Below, piece after piece: positions 1 to 6,062 of a stretch of DNA of 9,865 nucleotides; the stretch's first letter is position 1; each line of letters starts with the position of its first letter. The notes under the pieces are model-generated. The model searched no databases, was not told the DNA's origin, and worked only from the letters and a program-made list of their open reading frames with translations. Source of the DNA: Candidatus Babeliales bacterium (lineage in GTDB: Bacteria; Babelota; Babeliae; Babelales; Vermiphilaceae); contig JAGVMI010000082.1 in assembly GCA_020053845.1 (NCBI GenBank), forward strand, positions 1-9,865, read 5' to 3'. Position numbers and translations under genes: made by a program.

Positions 1-413
1 ATCCACTGTGTCCATTTATAATAGTCAGGATCAGTGGTATTAACTTCTTTATCCCAATCGTAAATTGCAGCAATCTGGCGCAATTGTTTTTTAAAGTGGG
101 CGATGTTAGCAGCGGTACCTGTAGCAGGATGGATACCTTTTTTGATTGCATCGTTTTCAGCTGGTAGTCCAAACGCATCCCAGCCCATCGGATGGAGCAC
201 GTTGTAGCCTTCTAGCCATTTAATACGTGCATAAATATCTGAAAGCACATAGCCACGCCAGTGACCTACGTGCAAACCAGACCCTGATGGATACGGGAAC
301 ATATCAAGGCAGTAATACTTTTTGCCCTCACCGGTGGGGCGAGTTTTGGCAACGGGATCTTTTTCCCAACGATCCTGCCATTTGCGTTCAATAGACTGAA
401 AATCGTAACTCAT
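1..413 (-). CDS. leuS: leucyl-tRNA synthetase, N-terminal part (runs off window start)
   Basis: This is the N-terminal 137 codons of leucyl-tRNA synthetase, the cytoplasmic class I enzyme that charges tRNA-Leu with leucine using ATP. Reading the minus strand from the ATG at 411-413 gives [16 protein letters not shown]. The class I adenylate-binding region follows: [15 protein letters not shown] around residues 39-53, with HVGH as the HIGH motif. Next comes the LeuS signature [14 protein letters not shown] around residues 79-92. The start is fixed by homology and by a Shine-Dalgarno GAAGG at 420-424, six bases upstream of the ATG. The editing domain, KMSKS loop and tRNA-binding domains lie outside the window. 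The gene is divergent from the NUDIX gene. The segment is unambiguous; the WRGYVLSDI variant after the HIGH motif may help phylogenetic placement. Confidence 0.97.
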   Translation of the reverse strand, partial: MSYDFQSIERKWQDRWEKDPVAKTRPTGEGKKYYCLDMFPYPSGSGLHVGHWRGYVLSDIYARIKWLEGYNVLHPMGWDAFGLPAENDAIKKGIHPATGTAANIAHFKKQLRQIAAIYDWDKEVNTTDPDYYKWTQW

Positions 414-472
414 GCAAAACCTTCAAAGGGAAGCGCCGCGTGTGGCGGCTGAAGTGCGTCTCTGATATTCTT

Positions 473-501
473 ATGTTATGTATTTTGACTCTCATCGTCA
501 A
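473..501 (-). promoter_or_regulatory. candidate sigma-70 promoter for leuS
   Basis: On the minus strand, TTGACG (496-501, five of six -35 consensus bases) is followed by a 17-base spacer and TAACAT (473-478, four of six -10 bases). Transcription would start near 466, giving a leader of about 50 bases. That leader contains a small GC hairpin (GCCGC 435-439 / GCGGC 445-449, five-base loop) and then the GAAGG ribosome site. The hairpin has no T tract and is not a terminator. Spacing and position suit leuS, but the call is by eye only. Confidence 0.5.
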
Positions 502-503
502 AA
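483..503. repeat. 7-bp inverted repeat overlapping the leuS -35
   Basis: TTTTGAC (483-489) and GTCAAAA (497-503) form a perfect inverted repeat with a seven-base spacer, lying in the leuS/NUDIX divergent gap and covering the proposed leuS -35 box. It could be an operator or a small RNA hairpin, or it could be chance in an AT-rich stretch. No regulator gene is nearby. Confidence 0.35.
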
Positions 504-537
504 AAACGCCGGTTTTACCCGCTTAAAAAGGGCCCCC

Positions 538-1164
538 ATGACTGCATCAACGCAACAGCAAGTGCACGCTACACCGCACGTAGCTGAAGAACACATTCTC
601 GTAGTCCGCCGATCCTTGTTGCTCCCCGCAGATACTGCATGGCATGGCCTAAAAAGTGTCGCCATGGAACCATATCTCACGCTTATTGCGCAGCAGGGTG
701 AGTTTCATCCGCGCTCATTAATGGAGCAAGATCCCACATTCAAGCAGATCATTCCCTATCTTATTTTCCGCTACCAAGATCAGTATTTTCTCATGGAGCG
801 CTCAAGTGCAGCCTCCGAAAAACGCCTTGCCAGCAAATGCTCGCTTGGCATTGGCGGCCATGTGCGCAAAGAAGATATGGAAGGCGCCACACTTTTTGAT
901 TGGGCACAGAGGGAATTTCACGAAGAAGTAAACTATCAAGGCAATCTTACTATCACACCGCTTGGTATTCTTAATGATGATACTAATGAAGTCGGCCACG
1001 TGCATATTGGCTTTGTGCTCCTTTTAACTGGCGACTCACCTGAAATAAGTATCAAATCGGAACTCAAGCATGGCGCGCTTGTATCCCTTGAAACATGCAA
1101 AGCGCAGCTTGAACGCCTTGAAGGCTGGAGCCAGATTGTGCTTGAGCATCTTATGCAGCAATAG
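538..1164 (+). CDS. NUDIX family hydrolase
   Basis: A 208-residue NUDIX protein, probably cytoplasmic, expected to hydrolyse a nucleoside diphosphate linked to another group; the substrate cannot be told. Three blocks are typical of a MutT-related family of predicted phosphoesterases: HILVVRR near residues 19-25, FHPRSLMEQDPTFKQIIPYL near 56-75, and the NUDIX region from SLGIGGHV (102-109) to REFHEEV (125-131). The metal-binding residues R125, E126, E129 and E130 are present. The segment between GG and RE is longer than the textbook GX5EX7RE spacing, and the usual glycine after EE is replaced (VNY). I chose the ATG at 538 because AAGGG (528-532) precedes it by five bases; an in-frame ATG at 478 would add 20 unconserved residues across the leuS promoter. 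ANK1 starts 22 bases after the stop, so the two may be co-transcribed. Confidence 0.85.
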   Translation: MTASTQQQVHATPHVAEEHILVVRRSLLLPADTAWHGLKSVAMEPYLTLIAQQGEFHPRSLMEQDPTFKQIIPYLIFRYQDQYFLMERSSAASEKRLASKCSLGIGGHVRKEDMEGATLFDWAQREFHEEVNYQGNLTITPLGILNDDTNEVGHVHIGFVLLLTGDSPEISIKSELKHGALVSLETCKAQLERLEGWSQIVLEHLMQQ

Positions 1165-1186
1165 CGCTAACTACATACAGAGCCGT

Positions 1187-2752
1187 ATGAAGCGGTTACT
1201 GCCAAGCATGTTTATTGTTAGTACTACAATACTCTATGCAAGCATTGAACACATACAAGCGCTCAATCGCACGATACATTACTTTTGCACATATGAACGT
1301 GATAAAAACGGATTGAGCGTTATGCAATGTGCGCATCAGGAGATATGCACACCTACACGCGAGCATCTTCTTGCTAATTTACTGTGCTCTGCCATACGCA
1401 AAGATTATCCCGAGACAGCAGAATATATGTGTGCACATGAACCTTCATGTGTAAACGCAACTAACTGCTGGGGAGAAACTCCTTTGTATGTTGCTGCAGC
1501 ACAAGGAAATGATGATGTAGTAATGGCATTGCTGCGCTCAGGAGCTGATCCCAATAAGCCCTCGCTATGGTATGATATCTATGTACATCCATATTCGCGA
1601 TCATTCAATGATGCGCCGCCCAAATCTGACGCCTATACACATAATGATGGGTACTTATATCCTCTTATTGCTGCTGCATATGGAGGACATGCGACTACAG
1701 TACTCCTGCTACTTAATTATGGCGCACAAGCCAATGTCAGCTGCGCAGGTCCTTTTGTTCGCCAACATCAACAAGGACCTTTAATGGGCGCACTTGTTGG
1801 ATACTGCCGGCGTGCACAATTCACCAATAAGCGTCATATACGAGCTCCATTTGAAGATATTATAGAGCTTCTGATACGCCATAAAGCAGATGTCAACGAA
1901 GGCAAGTATTATCGATCGCCCTTTTATTTGAGCGTATCTTATTGCCTCACTAAAGCGGCACGGCTTATAGTAAAACATCCACAGTTAGATGTTCGTGGAG
2001 AAAGTTTGTACTCTATTGCGTCCGATATGTATTCGTTCTTTAACGATACACGTTGGAGTGCGTATGATAAAGCATCATACAATCGTAATCTGAAAAGCAT
2101 GGAGCAATCTTATGATCTCATTCGATCGCGCATGTTTCCTGCTGCAACTCTTACTGAAGTTATGTTCAGATTGTGGCATATGCAGCCTGATGTAAAGCAA
2201 GTAATATTTTTTGAAGATCTACTGCGTCCACACGGTAGGCTTGGCGATGCTCTCTATAAACGAAAATCATTGCTCGGCAAAATAGTGAAAGCAAAAGATA
2301 TAGAATGGCTCAAGCGAGTACTCAGCTGGGGCGTAAATCCTAACGTGCACATCAGAGGCAAAAAATATCCTCTTGATTATTTAGACCCTCAGCGCCATCA
2401 TTCATGCTCTTTTTACTGCTCAGTTGCATGCAATAGAAAAACAGATAAAGATAGATTGCTGCACAATGCATTAAAACGTGTATTACACTGGCACGGTGCC
2501 TTTAAATGTGCAAGCAGCAATACTACGCAATGGATCATTCCTGAACTAATAAAAATTAAGATGCCTTTTTTGACATTTCTTGCAGCAATCAAAAAAGATC
2601 GTGCCTGCGCGCGCCGCTCCATACGCAAAAAAGCATGCATCGATCCTACACTTCCGCCCGTCCCCGATCTGCCTTATGAAATCATTGAGGCCATTCATGA
2701 CTATGTAATGGGGCAGAAAATGCCAAAGGCTGCATTCGGGCCCCAAAAATAA
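1187..2752 (+). CDS. exported ankyrin-repeat protein with C-terminal F-box-like motif (ANK1)
   Basis: A 521-residue protein, likely a secreted or surface effector binding host protein; the target is unknown. It starts with a signal-peptide-like segment: MKR, then a hydrophobic stretch to about residue 19, with possible cleavage after IQA near 25. A cysteine-rich cap follows (C34, C48, C54, C67, C82, C88, C94), including the motif CVNATNC (88-94). Ankyrin repeats are clear at about 95-125 (GETPLYVAAAQGN ... GADPN) and 154-184. Degenerate ones lie near 220-238 and 357-386. The C-terminus carries CIDPTLPP (484-491), then PDLPYEIIEAIHDYVM (493-508), which resembles the first helices of an F-box or poxvirus PRANC domain. 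The start at 1187 gives the positively charged signal-peptide n-region; the open frame extends upstream to 1070, but only by overlapping the NUDIX gene. No strong Shine-Dalgarno is visible. It is a paralogue of ANK2 and ANK3. Confidence 0.88.
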   Translation: MKRLLPSMFIVSTTILYASIEHIQALNRTIHYFCTYERDKNGLSVMQCAHQEICTPTREHLLANLLCSAIRKDYPETAEYMCAHEPSCVNATNCWGETPLYVAAAQGNDDVVMALLRSGADPNKPSLWYDIYVHPYSRSFNDAPPKSDAYTHNDGYLYPLIAAAYGGHATTVLLLLNYGAQANVSCAGPFVRQHQQGPLMGALVGYCRRAQFTNKRHIRAPFEDIIELLIRHKADVNEGKYYRSPFYLSVSYCLTKAARLIVKHPQLDVRGESLYSIASDMYSFFNDTRWSAYDKASYNRNLKSMEQSYDLIRSRMFPAATLTEVMFRLWHMQPDVKQVIFFEDLLRPHGRLGDALYKRKSLLGKIVKAKDIEWLKRVLSWGVNPNVHIRGKKYPLDYLDPQRHHSCSFYCSVACNRKTDKDRLLHNALKRVLHWHGAFKCASSNTTQWIIPELIKIKMPFLTFLAAIKKDRACARRSIRKKACIDPTLPPVPDLPYEIIEAIHDYVMGQKMPKAAFGPQK

Positions 2753-2753
2753 G

Positions 2754-2759
2754 TATAAT
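2754..2759 (+). promoter_or_regulatory. candidate -10 box (TATAAT) for ANK2
   Basis: A perfect TATAAT begins two bases after the ANK1 stop codon and 54 bases upstream of the ANK2 ATG. No good -35 is seen at the right distance (TGCATT at 2731-2736 is poor), so the promoter is uncertain. If real, ANK2 and ANK3 can be transcribed separately from the NUDIX-ANK1 unit. A strong ribosome site, AAAAGGGGG (2794-2802), follows and sets the ANK2 start with a five-base gap. Confidence 0.4.
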
Positions 2760-2807
2760 AACTGCCACGCACATGCGTTCTAAAGCAAAGTTGAAAAGGG
2801 GGCTAGC

Positions 2808-4346
2808 ATGTTCAGTATCGCCAAGGCAGTTGTAATAGTGGCCTGCAATGCAGCTATTTCATGCGCATATGGGTGCGAAAATGAGCAGTTTATAAGCAGT
2901 GAAGTTATTGAAAATCTGTGCTCGTATGCCCAAGAAAAAAAAGCCTCTTCGCCACTCACGTGTATACACAGCAGTCAAGCGCCAGTTCATATCGCTGCTA
3001 ATTTTCTCCTACTTGCGGTAAAGAAGGGCGACATTCCAGAGGTCAAGCACATTGCAGCGAGTATCCCTGCATGTGTTAACCTGCATAACTGCTTTGCACA
3101 AACTGCACTGTGCGTTGCTGCACGTAAGGGCTCTGCAGATATCGTACGTATTCTTATAGCAGCAGGAGCACAGCCCAACATCCCTTCAGCAAAATATCGC
3201 TTGGTGGAAGAAGATAGAAATAACAATCACGACGATGAATATTTCTTTAGTCCTTACGCGGCTACATATCCTGTCGTAGAAGCTGCATATAGAGGGAATG
3301 CAAAGATCGTACAACTTTTGCTTGCTGCTGGCGCTGATCCCACACTCGAAACACCTGCGTACAAATGCAATATTCTCATGCTGCTTTTGCATAATACTAC
3401 ACGCTATCCAGAGCGCGCATCTTCCTATGCCACTATTTTTAACCTTATCGCAGATCATATAGCTTCACATGGTTCGGTTGATACTTTCCTCCCTCACGAG
3501 TTCATTTGCGATGCACGCAACCTGTATCTGAAAAGCATAGATTCTTCCGCACATACCACAGAAGAAACTCAAGCCAATCCTTTGCTTACTATCACTCCCC
3601 ACATTCATGATCTTTATAAGGCCATTAATTATCTTTACTTACATCAAGGCAATTCTGTTTTGAATGCTCTCACGCAGCACATGATGTCTCTTGATTTTAA
3701 GCCTTCAACACTCGCCCCACTTACGCGCTTATACGCTCAGCTAAATCCTCGCGAGGCCGCGTGGTGCAATTTTTTTGGTGCAATAATAGGCGCCATGGGG
3801 CTTAACGCTACCACATTAAGAACCGAACCATTCCTGCGCACTCCCATTATACATGGTAACGGCCCGTTAATTGAGAGCCTCATCACGATAGGCGCGCGAC
3901 TTAATAGTCCTGATAATAGCGGACTATTTCCACTCAACTATGTTTTAATCCACGATCAAAAAACTAACACGCATAGTTTGATAGCAGATTATCAAAACAT
4001 ACTTGATCTTCTTGTCACCCACGGCGCTTATAGATGGAAACGGGCAATAAGTGAACTGCTTGATGCATACTTGGATGACAATATGATCGTAAAAGATAAA
4101 TGTACGAGAACGACGGGGTTTTTCTGCTTTGTTGATGCTGTCAAAAGAAATAACGATCAAACATCTGATGAAATTCGCGCAACAGCATGTGCAGATCCTA
4201 CATTGCCACCGCTGCCAGATTTACCCAATGAAATCTTGCAAGAAGTGTACACATTTGTAATGAGTAACATATCTCAAGTAGTCCCAGCAGAAACCCCACA
4301 AGCGCCCCTACCATGCACACCTATACAATCACCTCCAACATCTTAA
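2808..4346 (+). CDS. exported ankyrin-repeat protein with C-terminal F-box-like motif (ANK2)
   Basis: A 512-residue paralogue of ANK1 and ANK3, probably an exported host-interaction protein. Residues 1-22 form a signal peptide (MFSIAKAVVIVACNAAISCA core). The mature cap carries CENEQ (23-27), LC (37-38), CIH (52-54) and CVNLHNC (89-95), matching the cysteine pattern of its neighbours. Ankyrin repeats are seen at about 64-90 (degenerate), 94-124 (ending GAQPN) and 152-180 (VVEAAYRGNAKIVQLLLAAG). After a helical middle region, weaker repeats recur near 345-367 and 396-411 (THGAYRW). The C-terminus has CADPTLPPLPDLPNEILQEV (461-480), then YTFVM: an F-box-like helix. A short Pro/Thr-rich tail (487-512) follows. 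The ATG is set by a strong Shine-Dalgarno (2794-2802). The last 34 bases overlap ANK3. Confidence 0.9.
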   Translation: MFSIAKAVVIVACNAAISCAYGCENEQFISSEVIENLCSYAQEKKASSPLTCIHSSQAPVHIAANFLLLAVKKGDIPEVKHIAASIPACVNLHNCFAQTALCVAARKGSADIVRILIAAGAQPNIPSAKYRLVEEDRNNNHDDEYFFSPYAATYPVVEAAYRGNAKIVQLLLAAGADPTLETPAYKCNILMLLLHNTTRYPERASSYATIFNLIADHIASHGSVDTFLPHEFICDARNLYLKSIDSSAHTTEETQANPLLTITPHIHDLYKAINYLYLHQGNSVLNALTQHMMSLDFKPSTLAPLTRLYAQLNPREAAWCNFFGAIIGAMGLNATTLRTEPFLRTPIIHGNGPLIESLITIGARLNSPDNSGLFPLNYVLIHDQKTNTHSLIADYQNILDLLVTHGAYRWKRAISELLDAYLDDNMIVKDKCTRTTGFFCFVDAVKRNNDQTSDEIRATACADPTLPPLPDLPNEILQEVYTFVMSNISQVVPAETPQAPLPCTPIQSPPTS

Positions 4347-5995
4347 AAGCTTTCCTACCCCTGTTTGTTTGCTTTGCAGCAAGCAGTGTTATGCTAGCGC
4401 TTGAACACGCTACAACGCCGCACATGTGCGAGAATAGCCAACTGAAAGCTATAAAAGAACGCCTCTGCGACTTTACTGATAGCAAGGGTTATATGCGGCC
4501 CAACAAGTGTTTGCACTACAATCACTATCATCCAACAGAGCAGCACACAGTCGCTAACTTTTTATGTATGGCTATACAAGCGCACGATGAACCTGCAGTG
4601 CAATTTTTATGCAGTAACCATCCTGACTGCGTTAATGAATATAATTGCTACGGAGAAGCGCCGCTTCATGTTGCCATTTGTAATCACTATGATGATGCTA
4701 TCGCTACGCTTTTGAATGCAGGTGCAGATCTGCACCAACTTTCTGTAGTATATGCAGCATATCCGGATAATCACCCACGTGATCAGTTTGCTCACGGGTT
4801 AAATAGCCGGAAAAAAGTTCGACAATTCATGAAAGAAAAGCAATACCAAGTAGCATCAACATGGCCTCTGGAGCAAATGGTGCAGCAACTTAATGTAAAA
4901 GGAACCTATGCTCTGCTACAAAAAGGTGCTGATCCTAACTATTTAGGAAGTAACTTGTATGAAGGAATATTAGAAGAAACTACACATGAAGCCCTACAAA
5001 ACTCCATAGCCAAAAAGCGTAGGCAGGCGCGCGGCATAGTGCGCGTATTGTTGCAGCACAACGCAGGCTCTAATCGCAGAGCCCCTTTGTATCCACGTAT
5101 GTATGCATTTCCACCAATGCCATCATGCGGCGCAAGGTTACTCGCCGATCCCTGTGATGCGCGTGATGAGAACATACAAATTGTAGAGCCTGGAATTTAT
5201 GATCTTTATCGCACCTTACACCGTCTTTTTCTTTGTCATAAAAACAAGCATGAAGATGCGCATCACACACTCACTATCCTCACCCACATATTCCAACAGC
5301 ATGCATGGAGTGAGGAAGATATAAGCGCCGCATTCTATTGCTGTATACAAAAGGCAATAGACCCTAATTTTATTGAGTTTTTTGGCCATGTCCTTCTTAA
5401 TGGCAGGAAAATCAGTTGCAGCACTTATAAAGGCCACTCATTGCTTAATTGTGCTATACAGCAGAATAAAATCTTTTTTGTTAAAAAGCTTCTTGCATGG
5501 GGAACGTGCCCCAACACACCTGACGCTCAAAAAAAATATCCTCTTGAATGCGTGCAGCAGTTTATTATGCGCGATGGCAAAGTAGTTCATGAACTGCATA
5601 AAGAACATTTCTATAAGATGTTGATGAAGCTCGGCGCATACATGTGGAATAGAGGGAAAGATGAACACACTGATAGATGCATCTATCAGCATCTTGGCAA
5701 GTTCAATCAAGAAGGGCTTACTAGATTAGCTAAACAAGATCTTGCTCGAGTGTTGCGCACTTTCCAGCAAGCAATGACAGTGCTTCACATACGCGCAGAC
5801 TGCACAAAAGAGGATGGGTTTCGCCTTCATTTCTATTGCTGTGAAGATAAAGAAGGAGTGTTATTACCTTCACTCCCTCAAGATGCAGTGATAGCTGTGT
5901 GTAACTTTCTGGTAGGGCAATATACCGCAGAGCTCATTGATCCCACCATCGCAAAAGCCTCAGCTGCCGAATCTACGGCTGCTACAGAGCAATAA
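4313..5995 (+). CDS. exported ankyrin-repeat protein with C-terminal F-box-like motif (ANK3)
   Basis: A 560-residue third paralogue in the array. The hydrophobic N-terminus (AFLPLFVCFAASSVMLA, 13-29) looks like a signal peptide with a weakly charged n-region. The cap repeats the family pattern: CENSQ (39-43), LC (51-52), CLH (66-68) and CVNEYNC (106-112). One good ankyrin repeat lies at about 113-142 (GEAPLHVAICNHYDD ... NAGADLH). Partial ones are near 196-209 (QKGADPN), 373-402 (LLAWGTCPN) and 430-443 (LMKLGAYMW). The end has YCC (508-510) and LLPSLPQDAVIAVCNFLVG (517-535), a diverged form of the F-box-like motif in which LPxEI has become LPQDAV. The ATG at 4313 is the only one that keeps the signal peptide. 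It has no Shine-Dalgarno and sits inside the end of ANK2, which suggests translational coupling. Confidence 0.86.
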   Translation: MHTYTITSNILKAFLPLFVCFAASSVMLALEHATTPHMCENSQLKAIKERLCDFTDSKGYMRPNKCLHYNHYHPTEQHTVANFLCMAIQAHDEPAVQFLCSNHPDCVNEYNCYGEAPLHVAICNHYDDAIATLLNAGADLHQLSVVYAAYPDNHPRDQFAHGLNSRKKVRQFMKEKQYQVASTWPLEQMVQQLNVKGTYALLQKGADPNYLGSNLYEGILEETTHEALQNSIAKKRRQARGIVRVLLQHNAGSNRRAPLYPRMYAFPPMPSCGARLLADPCDARDENIQIVEPGIYDLYRTLHRLFLCHKNKHEDAHHTLTILTHIFQQHAWSEEDISAAFYCCIQKAIDPNFIEFFGHVLLNGRKISCSTYKGHSLLNCAIQQNKIFFVKKLLAWGTCPNTPDAQKKYPLECVQQFIMRDGKVVHELHKEHFYKMLMKLGAYMWNRGKDEHTDRCIYQHLGKFNQEGLTRLAKQDLARVLRTFQQAMTVLHIRADCTKEDGFRLHFYCCEDKEGVLLPSLPQDAVIAVCNFLVGQYTAELIDPTIAKASAAESTAATEQ

Positions 5996-6052
5996 ACCCC
6001 TGCTGCTTGCTTTCTCATGCGCGAAACATGCACACTAAGCGCTAGGGAATGT

Positions 6053-6058
6053 GGGGGA
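6053..6058 (+). promoter_or_regulatory. ribosome binding site deciding the ANK4 start
   Basis: GGGGGA lies four bases before the ATG at 6063 and ten before the ATG at 6069. An in-frame GTG at 6051 overlaps this element and has only AGGGA two bases ahead of it, too close for use. I therefore start ANK4 at 6063; 6069 is possible and changes the protein by two residues. The gap from the ANK3 stop (5996-6062) shows no convincing promoter or terminator. Confidence 0.6.
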
Positions 6059-6062
6059 CCTT

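Noticed and set aside
435..449. GC hairpin as a terminator
   Set aside because: Only five pairs and no T run on either strand; at most a leader structure of leuS.
478..537. NUDIX start at the ATG at 478
   Set aside because: The 20 extra residues are unlike the family, cross the probable leuS promoter, and lack a ribosome site; 538 has AAGGG at good spacing.
1070..1186. N-terminal extension of ANK1 from the ATG at 1070
   Set aside because: It overlaps the end of the NUDIX gene in another frame and would bury the signal peptide; starting at 1187 gives a normal MKR signal sequence.
2859..2876. Lipoprotein signal in ANK2 (AISC or AYGC as lipobox)
   Set aside because: Neither has leucine or a similar residue at -3 as a good lipobox needs; a signal peptidase I site is as likely.
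3186..3458. Minus-strand open frames inside the ankyrin genes (this one of 90 codons, others of 62 to 90)
   Set aside because: They are shadows of the coding strand, with no ribosome site, domain or independent composition.
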